The notes: generated by a model not told the origin, from the letters alone. A DNA stretch of 64,000 nucleotides from Apostichopus japonicus (GCF_037975245.1 NC_092562.1:11850001-11914000); one strand, 5' to 3'. Numbered from the stretch's first letter, positions 1 to 12,760 are shown. Program-made: numbers and translations.

Positions 1-2674
1 AATCCAACACAAATACTTCCAGTTCCAACCCTTATATCTGCTTGAAAAACATCCATCATGCCATAACGCTATGCTGTGCTGTACTGTTCCTCTAAAGGAT
101 GTTCTGTACATCTGTAATGTGAAATGAAAATGGAAAAAAGACATATTTATGGCATTGTGTGAGGACAGAAGTGTCACAAAGATATACCTGTTCAAATGAT
201 TTCCAAGATATGATTTATTTGATTTTAATTGCAAAAGAGACATTCAGGCTCATAGCCAAGGTAACTGGGTTGGAGCCAGCATAAATGTTATGTTTGTTTA
301 TTCACTGAGATTGTAACTTGCACTCATTGTAATAACTAAAAATTATTGTTCAAATCTGGGTGAAAGTAGACCCCTTAATGATGCCCCTAACACATTAAAC
401 TAGAAATATAGCTCACACTCAAAATTTGCCAAAAATGTCAATGTCTTTGCTGATATGAAACTATATGCACATGACAACCTGATCAGATGACAACTACAGT
501 ATAGGCAGTTAAGAGTAACTATCTTTAAGCAGTGCAAGTACTGTACTGTATGTACGAATGATGCCACATCATCATGAAACATTAAAAGAAAACATAAAGA
601 AAAAAGAATAAATGTACAATTTTTGAACACAAAGTGCTTCAGGTATTAAAATGTCTTTATTTTTCAGAGATAAGGAAAAATACTACAGGTACTGTTATCA
701 TTAACTTGTGGGGTTTGAACATTTTTGGGTCCCGCACATTTACAGACCTCCAGTGGCTGTATTAGCACCATATTTAGCACTACATGTCTGTGTCATTAAT
801 ATAACATAATACAATAAATGAATAAATGTGTCCAATGTCCTAAATCTGGTTAGTCATATACAGTCCTACAGTAGTAGACTGCAGACCTAGTTAAAATGTA
901 GACTTATTTACAGCATGGAATGGTTACAGTATGTAATAAAAAAATTACCAGTCTCCACTGGGGTATAGCTGCTGGAGTGCATTGCTGCATCAGCCTCTGT
1001 TGGGCATGGCCTTTCACTGAGGAACTGGTGTTATCTTTTCTGGTTGATCAGTTTGGATACCAACCTCTCGAGTTTCTTAATTGGACACACACCTTCAACT
1101 GAAAAAGTCAAATAATACCGGGATGTGCAAAGTAAATAATATATCAGTATGCATACTGTACGCAAAGCAGGGAAGTGCTCATGAATATTTGAGTGCCAGG
1201 CAGATTGGGCGGTAGTGTGATCCACACCCTGGGAGAGGGATTTCATGGGTGGGGTACCCCCCCCAAATGGACAAATTTTGCACATGAAGTATGCTTAGGT
1301 GGTGCTATATTCCTATTCTGTGCCATATATTCTCCCAGATTTTGGTTATGGTAAAACTTATTAAATTATCATCAAAAAGTACTAGGCGAAAAAGGTTAAA
1401 TACTGTTTGTGCGGGGCGGCATTCAGAACTGCTGGGCGTACAGTAGCTGCCCAGTGTGAGTAAATCCCTGACATAGTGAATTATATAACTTCCAACATAA
1501 ATTACTGAATACCACATTTTGCCCTTCACTAAATAGTCAAAAATTCAAATCAATTTTGCAAACACAGAACAGTAATAACACTACTAGTTAATACAGAACT
1601 TTGCTATTGGCAGCATAAATTCATCACATCTGCTTTATGATAGTGTCAACTCTGCAAGTATTCAAGAATGGTCCATTTACTAACATAGTGCAAACCTAAA
1701 CTAGTGATGTGCAACAATTTCCATTATATTTCTATTTCTATGTTAGTAGTATACACCTGCAGTTTTATAACTCATCTACTTATACCTTACATACACTAAA
1801 TGTCATAACGTTTGATGTTACAATGGCAATGTTCCAGTAGGCTTGCTCATACACTAATATGTCACCAAATTTCATCATGTTCAGGGATGCATAATTGCTT
1901 TCAAAAATATAGCTAGGCTTTGCTTATTTCCAAGACTAAAAATTACGGAATATTCTACAGGTGTGCCCTAAACAATGAAGTGTTTAAAAGATATAAACTA
2001 TAGAAACATGATATGGTATATAATGGGTGACCATTCTAGTTCTCTCACAAATCAGTAGTATCATTTTCATTTTGTATAATTTTTAGAACTGCATGATCAG
2101 ATTATGTGTAGAGCTATGAAGCCTATGATGTTGTTATATTTTGGCAAAAGTCTTTAATTTCTATATCATGATCAAATTATCAATTATTGTAAGACGGACT
2201 CAACTACCCCCAGAATGGTGCGTCATGTCCGATGAAGCGCATATTTGGTGCGTTATTACAACTACAATATGTGCTTCAGTGTCCGTCAATGTGTCATGCA
2301 TGGTGTATCCTTTAAATTAAATGTGATAAATTTTGTCGAACATAAAATGGTGGCATTCACAATTATTGGTGACATTGATTTGTTTATGTTGTCCTTGATT
2401 TTATGATTAAACAACGATGATAGCAAACTATCATGTTATGAATGCATAAGCATGTGAACAATATCTACTATCCTTCACTAATTCAACAAAGGAGCCCGTA
2501 GAGCTAGTGTAGCTTCTTTCTGAGAAGGCTTTTGAGTTTTGAATTAATTTGGAAAACTTAGTAATATCAGTTATCACTTTACACTACAGTTACAGGAAAA
2601 GCCGCTACCGTTTTTTTTAAGTTACTATAGCAAGTTGGGAGTATTATAGGCAAACTCTAATTTGGGTGAAAGAG
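1..2674. other. AT-rich non-coding DNA, nothing recognised
   Basis: Only short frames occur, none with a recognisable domain or a convincing splice context. No tRNA, rRNA or transposon ends were recognised. An imperfect inverted repeat lies near 2217-2300 (TGCGTCATGTCCG against a diverged partner) but is too weak to call an element. Confidence 0.5.
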
Positions 2675-2683
2675 TTTAAATTA

Positions 2684-2956
2684 CAAAGTGGCTATTCTTA
2701 CGACTAGTCGTAACAAGAATTCCCTTTTACGCATGCACAGTTGCTTTAACGTGGCTATTTTTACGACTAGGAGTACTCTTTTAACGACTAGGAGTAACAA
2801 TATTTTCCGGTTAAGGGTTGGGTTAGGGGTTAGGGTTAGGTTTACCCCTACTACATGCGCAGTTGCTTTATTTACTTTACTGCGCATGAATTCGCCGATG
2901 TCGTAAGAATAGTTTATAAGTAATTGTTACGACTAGTTGTAAGAATAGCCACGGCC
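2684..2956 (+). mobile_element. MITE-like element with telomere-like tract, copy 1
   Basis: This is a 273-bp non-coding element flanked by a perfect 9-bp direct repeat TTTAAATTA (2675-2683 and 2957-2965), read as a target-site duplication. The ends form an inverted repeat, CAAAGTGGCTATTCTTACGA on the left and the complement of GGCCGTGGCTATTCTTAC on the right, differing only in the outermost four bases. Inside are more inverted copies of TTACGACTAG, two inverted GCGCAGTTGCTTTA-type blocks, and a TTAGGG-like tract at about 2810-2850. It encodes nothing. A second copy in the opposite orientation lies at 61670-61964 with its own 9-bp duplication. The transposase family is not identified; a 9-bp duplication would fit Mutator-like or similar DNA transposons. 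Confidence 0.8.
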
Positions 2957-2965
2957 TTTAAATTA

Positions 2966-4239
2966 ATGCGTACATTTTTTCTTTGCAAGTGGAGAATCAT
3001 CCACAGCTAAAGTGTTTAAGCGGATTGACAAACAAGTGAGGCAAAGTAAATATCCTAGCCTATGCATATTAGACTTAAAAAAGTAAAAGAACCCAATGCC
3101 TTAGTAACTTAATTCATCTTGGAGTTGCTCAGCAGATTCGAGGTTATTTCACCACTTAAGAACCCATTCTCAGACAAAAAAAAAAAAAACTGAAATGGCT
3201 ACACAAATTAGGAGTCTGTAACTGAGAATGACCATGCATGCAAATATGCAGTAAATTTTCAAGTTGTCAGACTAATTTATTTGTTGCTAGGAACTCTATA
3301 ATTGTGCTGGTAAAGTAGAGTAGGAAATGAAAACAGTTACTTTATTGCGTATAGGCCCGTCCCTCACTTCCCCATTGCATACTAGACTTACAGTTACAAA
3401 AGAAATATGCCCATATCAAAAATGCTCTTGACAGGAATAACCATCAAATTGAGGCAGGCCCTCCATGGTGCATCATTTTATAAATCTGGGCCTGGAGCTA
3501 GGCTACAGTAGTCCTACTTTTGCTATTGCTCCGCTCATGAGAAGTTGCATTTCTTTCGAGTTTAATTTTCTTGTGGGGAGATCTCCCTACCAAATCCATA
3601 TTACACTAATGTAGGCTTAGTCCTATTCATATTTGCAAAGCTACCGAATCATAAACCAAACACATGATACCGCACACTTCCATACTGATCATGCTTAGTA
3701 GGCGAATATAAGTAGAAAAGCATAAATAACACTTCATGAAATGTTCGGCCTAGGCTAGGCTACAGTTTGTACAGCAGCCTGCACTGCAGTAGCATGGACA
3801 CTGCGGAGTTCGGACACCTAAGCCTTAAAACACACCAAAACTATTTCTCATGGTATAAATCACCTGAAACTATACTTGGTATGGTTGGGTCATTTTGGAG
3901 AGAAAATAACTGTAGCTTCGTAGTTTTTCGTGCAATTGGCTCTTGCTGTAGGTTGTCTTATCGTGAAATCGCGTATTTCTTAGGGGTGTCCGAACTTCGC
4001 AGTGTTCCAAACTTCGCAAAACTGACTATACTACTACTGTACTAGCCTATGTCTCTCGGTGTATTAGGCCTAGTTGCCTTAGTTTGTAGTACTCGTAGTA
4101 GTAGGCCTAGCTAGCATGATCTATTGAACAATATAACAATGAAGCCTACGGCAGACCAAACACTTCGGCCAGAAAACAGTATGCAGTAGCCTAAATAGTA
4201 AATATATAACGTTAGTCGTTAGCATAATTTGCTGCCTAC
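2966..4239. other. Non-coding DNA, nothing recognised
   Basis: A 92-codon frame at 3767-4045 has no recognisable domain and no strong coding signature. A poly-A run lies at 3178-3190. GGCCTAG/CTAGGCC-like words are frequent at 3745-4110 without a clear repeat unit. Confidence 0.4.
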
Positions 4240-4356
4240 CTTCTCGTATGATCTGCCATGCCAGTAAATGCTCCGCGAAGGTAGCATTGGTCATTTTGTC
4301 GATCCCCGATCTCTGTTTCAGTAGATCGTTTTTGGAGACCCAGTCCACGTACGTAG
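4240..4356 (-). CDS. Possible exon of an unidentified minus-strand gene
   Basis: On the minus strand an open frame runs from about 4356 down to 4240 and ends at a good splice donor (GAAG then GTAGGC, GT at 4239-4238). The peptide includes DWVSKNDLLKQ and then FAEHLLAWQIIRE, which looks like a soluble helical protein, but I do not recognise it. An in-frame ATG lies inside (peptide MTNATF). In the transcription direction the sequence just upstream (4360-4480) is CpG-rich, so this could be a first coding exon. The 5' boundary is not determined and no partner exon was found, so it may be spurious. Confidence 0.25.
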
Positions 4357-4600
4357 CACCAGCTCAAGTACACTTTTCATTTCATGTCCGTTTTGTCGCT
4401 CACTGCTTTTGGCATTAGGACCCACAATAAAGCAACCTGTGCCTTCCACCTCAACAGCGCGGCGACGCGGCCGCAATATACACGTTACGTGTATTATGCT
4501 ACCACTGCATGAAACTGTGCTATACATTACGTATATTTACATACAGGGTTTACACTGTACACTGGCAGTATATTACAAATACCGTGTCACGTGATTAACG
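4357..4600. promoter_or_regulatory. CpG-rich patch, possible promoter
   Basis: This patch has more CG dinucleotides than its AT-rich surroundings, including a GCGGCCGC octamer near 4465 and CACGTTACGTG and CACGTGA words. It lies between a possible minus-strand exon and the first recognised exon of the plus-strand gene (5142), so it could be a shared promoter. No TATA box or initiator was identified. This is a position-based guess. Confidence 0.15.
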
Positions 4601-5141
4601 GTGAACCATCCAAACCTATGAAATTGGCCCGCCCTCTAAAAATTTCCTAGCTGAGAGTGTGCTTTTAACTTTGTCTATTATGTGCAAATCACTTCCTGGA
4701 CAGTTCTTTACACACTAAAGCAGTTGATTAATAGAAGAAGACAACTCTCATATGTTGCGTGATGATGTTTGAGCTCCAGCTGTTAAAATATTGATGGAAT
4801 GAAGAGAATCATAACCCACAGAACCATTCTTTCTGATTGGATAGATTTTGTGAAATTTTTATTTTGAATGTCATTGACATTATTGTGATGATTAGCCAAG
4901 ATGCAAGAGATATATGTGAAAGGCTCAATCTCCAAACTGATATGAAATGGTTTGATTACTTGACTAACTGCCAGGAATAGTGTTTGTGTTTGACAAGTAA
5001 CATATATTATAAGCATGATAAATGAAATAACTTTATGTCTCATGTTATGTAATTGAAAGGTTGTAATATGTTATAGAAGTTTTTCTTTTGTAAGTTATCA
5101 TGACAGCTGGTGTTTAATGTTGTTTTCTCACTGTCTTTCAG

Positions 5142-5255
5142 CTATCTTTGCATATGTGAATCCTGTAGTAGTAACAGTTAGTGAAGGAAACAATGACCAT
5201 GATGTGACGGTACAAGTCTGTCGACAACCAGACAACACACAAATAACATTGCAAG
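5142..5255 (+). CDS. Exon: first half of Calx-beta module 1
   Basis: This 114-bp exon lies between a pyrimidine-rich acceptor (TTTCAG) and a GT donor (GTTTGT), entering and leaving in phase 1. It encodes IFAYVNPVVVTVSEGN and then VTVQVCRQPD. The TVSEGN motif is the start of a Calx-beta domain, an immunoglobulin-like beta sandwich found in Na/Ca exchangers, integrin beta-4 and many secreted adhesion proteins. The domain finishes in the next exon, 786 bp downstream. The upstream part of the protein was not found, so this is the first recognised exon, not necessarily the gene start. Confidence 0.85.
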
Positions 5256-6041
5256 GTTTGTATGAATTACTTTATAGAGCATGACTTTATAATGTAACCT
5301 ATACTTTGTGATTTAAATAGTTGTTTCATTATCATTTCTTTTCAATGGAAAACATATTGATATATTTTCCTCTATAACCAACAATAATGAAAAACCAGTA
5401 ACAAAAATTTCTTAACACAGTGACCAATTGAAAATAGAGTAAAACAATTTGTGCTCTAGTTAGTTATTATTAAGAATTCATCCACCATAAATATTACCCC
5501 ACAACATACTACAGCATGCATCAGCCAGAGGTTAATTTATGTGTTGTTCTATGTTTTTCATCTCATGGCTCCTACGTAGTAGTATGATATGGAGTACTTT
5601 GGTTTTCCCGCTTACTGTGTCCGTGGTGCACTTATCACTGTCAAATTTGCAGTATGTCATGTGGCTGGAGTGAATACAATGTAGTCTGTATACAAAATGG
5701 TTCATAAAGTTTTTTACAAAGATCAAAGATCTTTCCTTCAGTTGCCCATTTCTTTATTTATTCTGACTGTATGCTATCTTTAAAGCTAGCCCGGTGAGGT
5801 ATTTAGGCATGGTTATGTGATATGACTTGCAAGCTACACAGGTATAAAAGTATAATGGCAAGCACTATAAAATATGTGGCTACCAGAGTATGTGATCAAA
5901 CATCATGGGGAGTGGTCGAAGAATAACTTGTTCAGAAATGGTGTTTATTGTGATTCCCTACCTAATAAATTACTAATATTCTTCACTCTGTGCACATCAA
6001 ATATCTTCAGTATTTCTGTATTAGTTATCTCTTATTTGCAG

Positions 6042-6287
6042 TGTATACATCATCAGGATCAGCTTCTAGTGGCATTGACTATGAGAACATTCCCTTCTCC
6101 CAAGATGTCACCATTCCTATGGGACAAGTCTGTACAAATGAGACTGTCACAATAAGAGCTGATCAAATGTTTGAGCAGACTGAGGAATTCAGCCTTGTCC
6201 TATTGATACCAGAAGCATTGCAACAATTTGTATACACTCTGCCTGGTAATACACAAACCACCATTACAATAATGAATGATGATCCTG
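6042..6287 (+). CDS. Exon: second half of Calx-beta module 1
   Basis: This 246-bp phase 1-1 exon has acceptor TTTGCAG and donor GTAAGT. It encodes the rest of the Calx-beta fold: SGIDYENIPFSQDVTIPMGQ, then MFEQTEEFSLVLLIPE, and ends with TITIMNDD. The DY, the acidic D-x-x-x-E-x-x-E-F stretch and the closing NDD match the usual Calx-beta pattern, in which acidic residues can bind calcium. The GQVCTNE segment carries a cysteine that recurs in the second Calx-beta module of this gene. Confidence 0.9.
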
Positions 6288-7144
6288 GTAAGTCTTTACT
6301 TTTAAGTTAATTTGATAGTATTAAAAAGCTGTTGTGATGTGTTAGTCTTCAATTAAGTTACAGGGTATTGAAGATGGGGTGGATATTCCACATGACAACG
6401 TCTGGTGTTTGCAATTAATAACCTACAAATTATTAGTTCTAGTGAACACATTATCAGCAGTTAATTTGGTTATTAATTCAGCATAATCTATTTTTCATTA
6501 CAACATGGCTGTTGGCAAAATGTTCAAATTTTAGGTAAAATTTTCTAATGTGCAGCCTAAGAAGAAAGTCAGCTTTAAACTTAAAAGTGATCCAGCATTC
6601 GAAATGCTGGCTTTTTCAAGCCTTACAAACTTGTTTCAAAGTGACAACATTATTATCATTAAGAAAATAAACTATTGGTTTTGCAATTTTCATATGTGTG
6701 AAATATGTTAAATCATATCAAATTTAGATTGTTTATTTTTTATTTATTAAAGACAAAATAGATAGTAGTGGATAATAAAATGCCAGATTTGTTAAATGAT
6801 CCAAACGGTACACAATTGTATTGCTTAAAAACATTTTTCAAATGATTGTAAAACTGTTTAATGTGTAAGTAGCAACAGAACATTTACATTTTTCACAAGG
6901 CTTAAAATGCACAGGAGGTATAAATCTGCATACTCCCAAGACACAAATGAATTACTAAATTTAAGTACAAAGCATCCAACTAGCTACATGGTTAGTAAAA
7001 GATATAGAGCATTAATTAATCATCCATTACTATTGTGCAAGCATTTTTATCATTTTAATCCAGAGAAGACCATTACTCAATAACTGTTAGTGTGATTCTT
7101 TTGTCCATCTGAGTGAGTGAATGCTATTGCTTCTCTTCTTACAG

Positions 7145-7255
7145 TTAATTGTGATCTTGAGCATCCATGCTTCAATGGTGGAACTTGTCGTCCATCTGTA
7201 TTACAGAAACCATGCACTTGTCCAGCTGGATATGCTGAACCATTTTGTACAACAA
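7145..7255 (+). CDS. Exon: EGF-like domain 1
   Basis: This 111-bp phase 1-1 exon encodes one EGF-like domain. The six cysteines are spaced C-x5-C-x5-C-x8-C-x1-C-x8-C, with the usual FNGGTC and CPAGY segments. EGF modules in secreted proteins are stabilised by three disulphides and act as spacers or binding surfaces. The calcium-binding consensus (D-x-D/N-E at the start) is absent. Donor is GTATGA and acceptor TTACAG. Confidence 0.92.
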
Positions 7256-8401
7256 GTATGACATCATCTTTTTGTTTCTTCAAATACATCTTTGCATTTG
7301 TATACTGATAAATTAGTTAAAGCAGTATTATGTAATAGTTTCATCATATCAATCGTAAGTAGGTGTTACTCAGTATGCAGATTAACATGAATTTTCATTA
7401 ACTTCACATAAACTTTCAACTTATTACTTTCCTAGCTTTTTACATTACAGTAGTTTGTTTTCAGTGCTTGCCGCAATGTTTGCAAATTTTATGCATCAGC
7501 TTGAGCTTTATCATTTAAATCAGCTTGGGCTCATTGAATATGTTATGGGCTTTACAATGTCTGTAATTTAGTGAGATATTGTCAGTATGAGACTCACTGA
7601 AGCATTGTAATCCTTCATATAGGTTAACTAAGTTGTATCATTATTTTATATTTAAGTTATAGAAGATGTTATTTACACTAATTTGCAATATTCCGTCCTA
7701 AGTAGTGGATTGAGCGTGCCTTTAAGTTATAGACAAATTGCTAATTAAACCAATCAACAAAATCTATTCTTTACTCTTAACTTATTTCACAGAATCAATT
7801 TTTGTATAACTCCAATTTAAAAAACCCTTTTCATTATGGCTAGTATGTGCTAAAAGTTTGCAAATCTGCTTCTTTACTTGTACGAGTATTACACCTAATA
7901 GCAGGTCACTCTTCCATGAAATATCATTTATGCATTAGGAAAGATAAATGGTAGCAAAGTGTTCAGGCATGTGTACATAGATACAAATGTTAAAACCAGA
8001 TGACTGGAATGTTAGAGCTATTGTTTCTTGTTTTAAGTGTCATTAATGTTGGAAATGTGTATTCAGATGCACATACACAATATGATCCTTTTATCATTAC
8101 TACTTGATACCATTTATCAACTTTTGTTATAACTTGCTTCAGTTTATTTTCTTAATTAAAAGAAAGTAGTATGAGGAGAAGAAAAACATTGTCTTTGATA
8201 ACTGCTTATGCATTATAAACTAATCTCAATGTCAAAGGAAGTAATTGTGGAATTGGCAGAAATTTCTTTCTTGTACTTATTTGTCAATGGGAAATATCAT
8301 TCTGATTTATAACTAAAATCAATATTAAATATATTGTGCATTCTAATGTATGTTGACATTCGTTGTAATTGAATCCATATGATGTATTATTCTCCCAATA
8401 G

Positions 8402-8494
8402 GGTGTCGCTTTGATACCTGTCAGAATGGAGGTACCTGTAGTAATGGTGTGTGTTCCTGCAGTCAAGGATTTGCAGGTCCAACATGCCAGAGTG
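8402..8494 (+). CDS. Exon: EGF-like domain 2
   Basis: This 93-bp phase 1-1 exon encodes a compact EGF-like domain of about 31 residues. The six cysteines are spaced C-x4-C-x5-C-x4-C-x1-C-x8-C, with QNGGTC and SQGFAGPTC. The short third loop resembles tenascin-type and Teneurin-type EGF repeats. Acceptor is CCCAATAG and donor GTTAGT. A 4.3 kb intron holding a large tandem array follows. Confidence 0.92.
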
Positions 8495-8619
8495 GTTAGT
8501 ATCATTAAATCCATTGTAAGTATTCAGTATCATTTAAAGGATATTCCAAGATTATTTTGAGTATTACTATGATATATTAAGGTCCAAATTTTATTCTTAA
8601 TGATGGAAATACTACCCAA

Positions 8620-9048
8620 TAGGCAAACAGCAAAGTAATTACCCTGTCCAAATAGTGTCCGACTGGTCCAAAAGTTAGCAATTAATGATACTTTGCATAA
8701 ACGTCTTTCTCCTGTTACACTTTTATCTTAAATGATAAAAGGGAGAAATGCTTCATGTGTATCATTCTGAAATTAATTTGTATCGTCCAAAATTAGTAAA
8801 GTTGATCCAACCAGCAATTTCTGTAATGTTAGGTAACTGATTTTGGTTTCAATAAATCATAACCATGTTTAATTTATGCTGTATGCATCTAGGTATGTGT
8901 GTAAGGGAATATGTACAATGCCTTGCTGTAGTAGACATGTTATCTTAATATTAAAGGGAAACTTGGATGGATATCAAAGTTGATTGTGAATGTCTCATGT
9001 TTAGATCGAGCTCAGACTAATTTAAAGTATCAATCGATTTGAGTGTTT
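8620..9048. other. Intron sequence, nothing recognised
   Basis: AT-rich intron between the second EGF exon and the repeat block beginning near 9049. No coding or repeat signal was recognised. Confidence 0.4.
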
Positions 9049-12016
9049 TTGGTTCCTTGCTTTAGCAAAAGGAACCTATGCAGTCAGGTTGGCGTGTGTG
9101 TGTATGTGTGTGTGGGTGTATGTGTGTGTGTCTGTGACACTTGCTTGGGTACGCTCTATCTCAATAAGGAAATGTTGGATTGAGGCCAAACTTGGACTAT
9201 GGATCCGCCATATGGAGAAGGTGTGCCCTATTGTTTCTGGTGCCCACAAAGGTCACCAAAGGTCAGTTATGGTCCAAAAACCAAAAATGTTAAAACTGCA
9301 ATAACTCCCAGTGCCAACGTGTGACAAGCTTGATATTTTGGAACAAGTTGTGAACTGGTTAGGGGAGCATTTTCAAACTTAACGGTCATGTGATCCGAGG
9401 TCACCAAAGGTCAATTAATGATAAAAAACTAGTATTTTTGCGATAACTTGAGAACAAAATGTCCGTTAGGGTTGGGAGTTGCTTCAATGTTATCCAATTG
9501 TTGACCCGCATCTGGGTGACCCTTGACCTCAATTTGACCTCTGGTGACCTTTACATGTTTTTGTGGATTTTTACAGTTTCGATGCTATTTTCAGATGTCA
9601 AAGGTACCTTCTGATCATAAATGTCAATAGGTTGACCCTGTGTGACCTTTATGTGCGAAGTTATATGGGGTCAAAGTTTTTCGGTCGGAGTTAGGATGGT
9701 TGTACAGACTTGTCGTTTTGTTTTTTGGAATCAGGAGATTAAACTACATCTGAAACCAAGGTCAAAAGGTCAAAGGTCACATTAGAAAAAATGTGCTTAT
9801 TTTGGGAGAAAACGAGGAAAAAAGGAAATGTTTGGTTTTGATGCTAGATTTGGATATCAAAGGTACCTTCCGATCAAAAATGTCAATTGGTTGACACCCG
9901 TGTGACCTTCGTGTGCGAAGTTATACGAGGTCAAAGTTAATTTTCAGACATTTAATGCAACAACTCCCAGTTCCAAGGTGTGACATGGTTGATATTTTTG
10001 GACAAGTTGCAAATGGTATAGGGAAATATTTTCAAACTTAAGGGTCATGTGATCCGTGGTCACCAAAGGTCAATTAATGTTAAAAAACTAGTATTTTGGG
10101 GGCAGAAAATGGGCAAAGAAAAAATGTTTGAATTTGTTTAGTTTGATGCTCTAATTTAGGTCTCATCAATCAAAAATGTCAATAAGTTGACCCAAGGTGA
10201 CCTTTGTATGTTAAGTTATATGAGGTCAAAGTTAATTTTCAGACATTTAGTGTAATAACTCCCAGTGCCAAAGGTGTTACACAGTTGATATTTTGAGGCA
10301 AGTTGCAAATGGTATAGGGGAATATTTTCAAACTTAAGGGTCATGTGATCCGAGGTCACCAAAGGTCAATTAATGTTAAAAAACTAGTATTTTGGGGGCA
10401 GAAAATGGGCAAAGAAAAAATATTTGAATTTGTTTAGTTTGATGCTCTAATTTAGGTCTCATCAATCAAAAATGTCAATAAGTTGACCCAAGGTGACCTT
10501 TGTATGTTAAGTTATATGAGGTCAAAGTTAATTTTCAGACATTTAGTGTAATAACTCCCAGTGCCAAAGGTGTTACACAGTTGATATTTTGAGGCAAGTT
10601 GCAAATGGTATAGGGGAATATTTTCAAACTTAAGGGTCATGTGATCCGAGGTCACCAAAGGTCAATTAATGATAAAAAACTAGTATTTTTGAGGTAACTT
10701 GAGAACAAATTGTCCGTTAGGGTTGGGAGTTGCTTCAATGTAATCCAATTGTCGACCCGCATCTGGGTGACCCTTGACCTCAATTTGACCTCTGGTGACC
10801 TTTTCGTGTTTTGTGGATTTTTACAGTTTCGATGCTATTTTCAGATGTTAAAGGTACCTTCTGATCATAAATGTTAATGGGTTGACCCCCGTCTGACCTT
10901 CGTGTGCGAAGTTATATGAGGTCAAAGTTAATTTTCAGACATTTAGTGTAATAACTTCCAGTGCCGAGGTGTTACACAGTTGATATTTTAAGACAAGTTG
11001 CAAATGGTATAGGGGAATATTTTCAAACTTAAGGGTCATGTGATCCGAGGTCATCAAAGGTCAATTAATGATAAAAAACTAGTATTTTTGCGATAACTTG
11101 AGAACAAATTGTCCGTTAGGGTTGGGAGTTGCTTCAATGTAATCCAATTGTCGACCCGCATCTGGGTGACCCTTGACCTCAATTTGACCTCTGGTGATCT
11201 TTTCATGTTTTGTGGATTTTTACAGTTTCGATGCTATTTTCAGATGTTAAAGGTACCTTCTGATCATAAATGTCAATGGGTTGACCCCCATGTGACCTTC
11301 GTGTGCGAAGTTATATGAGGTCAAAGTTAATTTTCACACATTTAATGCAATAACTCCCAGTGCCAAGGTGTGACAAGGTTTATTTTTTTGGACAAGTTGC
11401 AAATGGTATAGGGGAATTTTTTCCAACTTAACGGTCATGTGGTCCAACGTCACCAAAGGTCAGCTAATGTTAAAAAAGTAGTATTTTGGGGGGAGAAAAT
11501 GGGCAAAGAAAAAATGTTTGCATTTTTACAGTCATGCTCTATTTAGGTCTCACCGATCAAAAATGTCAATTGGTTGACCTTCGGGTGACCTTTGTGTGTG
11601 AAGTTATGTATACAAGTTCAAAGTTATTTTTTTTAATTTAATGCAATTAAATCTCAATGCCAAGGTGTGACATTGTTGATATTTTGGGACAAGTTGTGAA
11701 CGGAGTGGTGGAACATTTTGAAACGTAAAGGTCATGTCATCTGAGGTCACCATTGTTATCATATCTGTTAGCACGCTTGTAGGTCTCTTATATTTCTTAC
11801 ATTTTCGACGCCATATTTAGATCTCAAAAGTGCCTTTTGATCCAAAATCCGATCACATTTTGTGATCACAAAAGTGTTGGCTATAGTGTTGGTTACTTTA
11901 TGGGAACATGTAGGACCACAATTACTTGGACTATTTGAGCCCAATCTTGCTTGATAATATTATGTGTATTGTCATATACCCCAAGCAAGGAACCACAGTG
12001 CCCTTGGGCTCTTGTT
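9049..12016. repeat. Tandem array of ~300- and ~400-bp units with terminal hairpin
   Basis: The phrase AATAACTCCCAGTGCCAA or a close variant recurs near 9299, 9960, 10254, 10552, 10951, 11349 and 11644, giving spacings of about 661, 294, 298, 399, 398 and 295 bp. Units of ~298 bp contain GGGGGCAGAAAATGGGCAAAG-like text; those of ~398 bp contain AACTTGAGAACAAATTGTCC-like text. The block at 10090-10390 is almost repeated at 10390-10690. The left edge starts with a perfect hairpin (GGTTCCTT at 9051-9058 with AAGGAACC at 9069-9076) followed by a GT-rich stretch. The right edge has AAGCAAGGAACC near 11983, the inverted copy of GGTTCCTTGCTT. Short frames here repeat with the units and are not genes. 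Confidence 0.85.
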
Positions 12017-12760
12017 ATAAATTTTTATCCTATCAAATCTAAGATCATGTTTGATATTAAGTACAGCAAACCATTGACTGAGATATTGCAACGCAGTTAG
12101 AAGTATAAAGTAATAGTAAGAAAACAGCTTTTGTTAGCAGATTTATCAATCTTACGCAACTTTAGGAGAATATATGTGAAATCAAAGCTTGCAACAATTT
12201 GAAAGATGCATCTGCTATAGTTTATGTTCCAATATCACAAACATTTTCAAGAACCATGTTATTTGTGGAACAACAAATTTATGTTTTACATGCCAATTCC
12301 CTGTGATATTTCCTTACTCCAAAGTTGTTACATATGCATACTTCATGATTGTCATATTTATTGTTGTAACATTGTGTGAAGCTCATTTTGTGTTGAGCTC
12401 AGATTTGAGTCTCATAGAAGTGAGCAGAACTCCGCAAACTTATTAGTAAAGTTGCAGTACAAATTTTCCTTATCATTGGTACTAAGCAATGGGAAAGTAT
12501 TTGGCAAAAGGTGTATCGATGTGAATACCATAGCCCCCTCCCCATCTCCACCCAAATAAAAGTTTATGAAATTAACCATGTACTTACTGTTCAGCCTGCA
12601 AAATCACTTGCTCATGTATGTATATACGTTAGGTGTGATGAATTTTAGTTGCATTAAGATGTAAATTCATATTTTGTGGTGGCATTATCTTAGTGTCAGA
12701 ATATTTTCCATTTATTATGTTATGTAAATAGACATGTTTGTTAATGTTCTCGTCTTGCAG

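Noticed and set aside
2800-2860. TTAGGG-like tract as a sign of a chromosome end
   Set aside because: The tract is short, degenerate and internal to a MITE with target duplications on both sides.
5990-6041. Upstream ATG start for the Calx-beta frame at 6042
   Set aside because: The frame opens into intron sequence; the TTTGCAG acceptor and phase-1 match show that the exon starts at 6042.
11109-11318. 69-codon frame in the 9-12 kb array
   Set aside because: It is one unit of the tandem repeat and has no domain.
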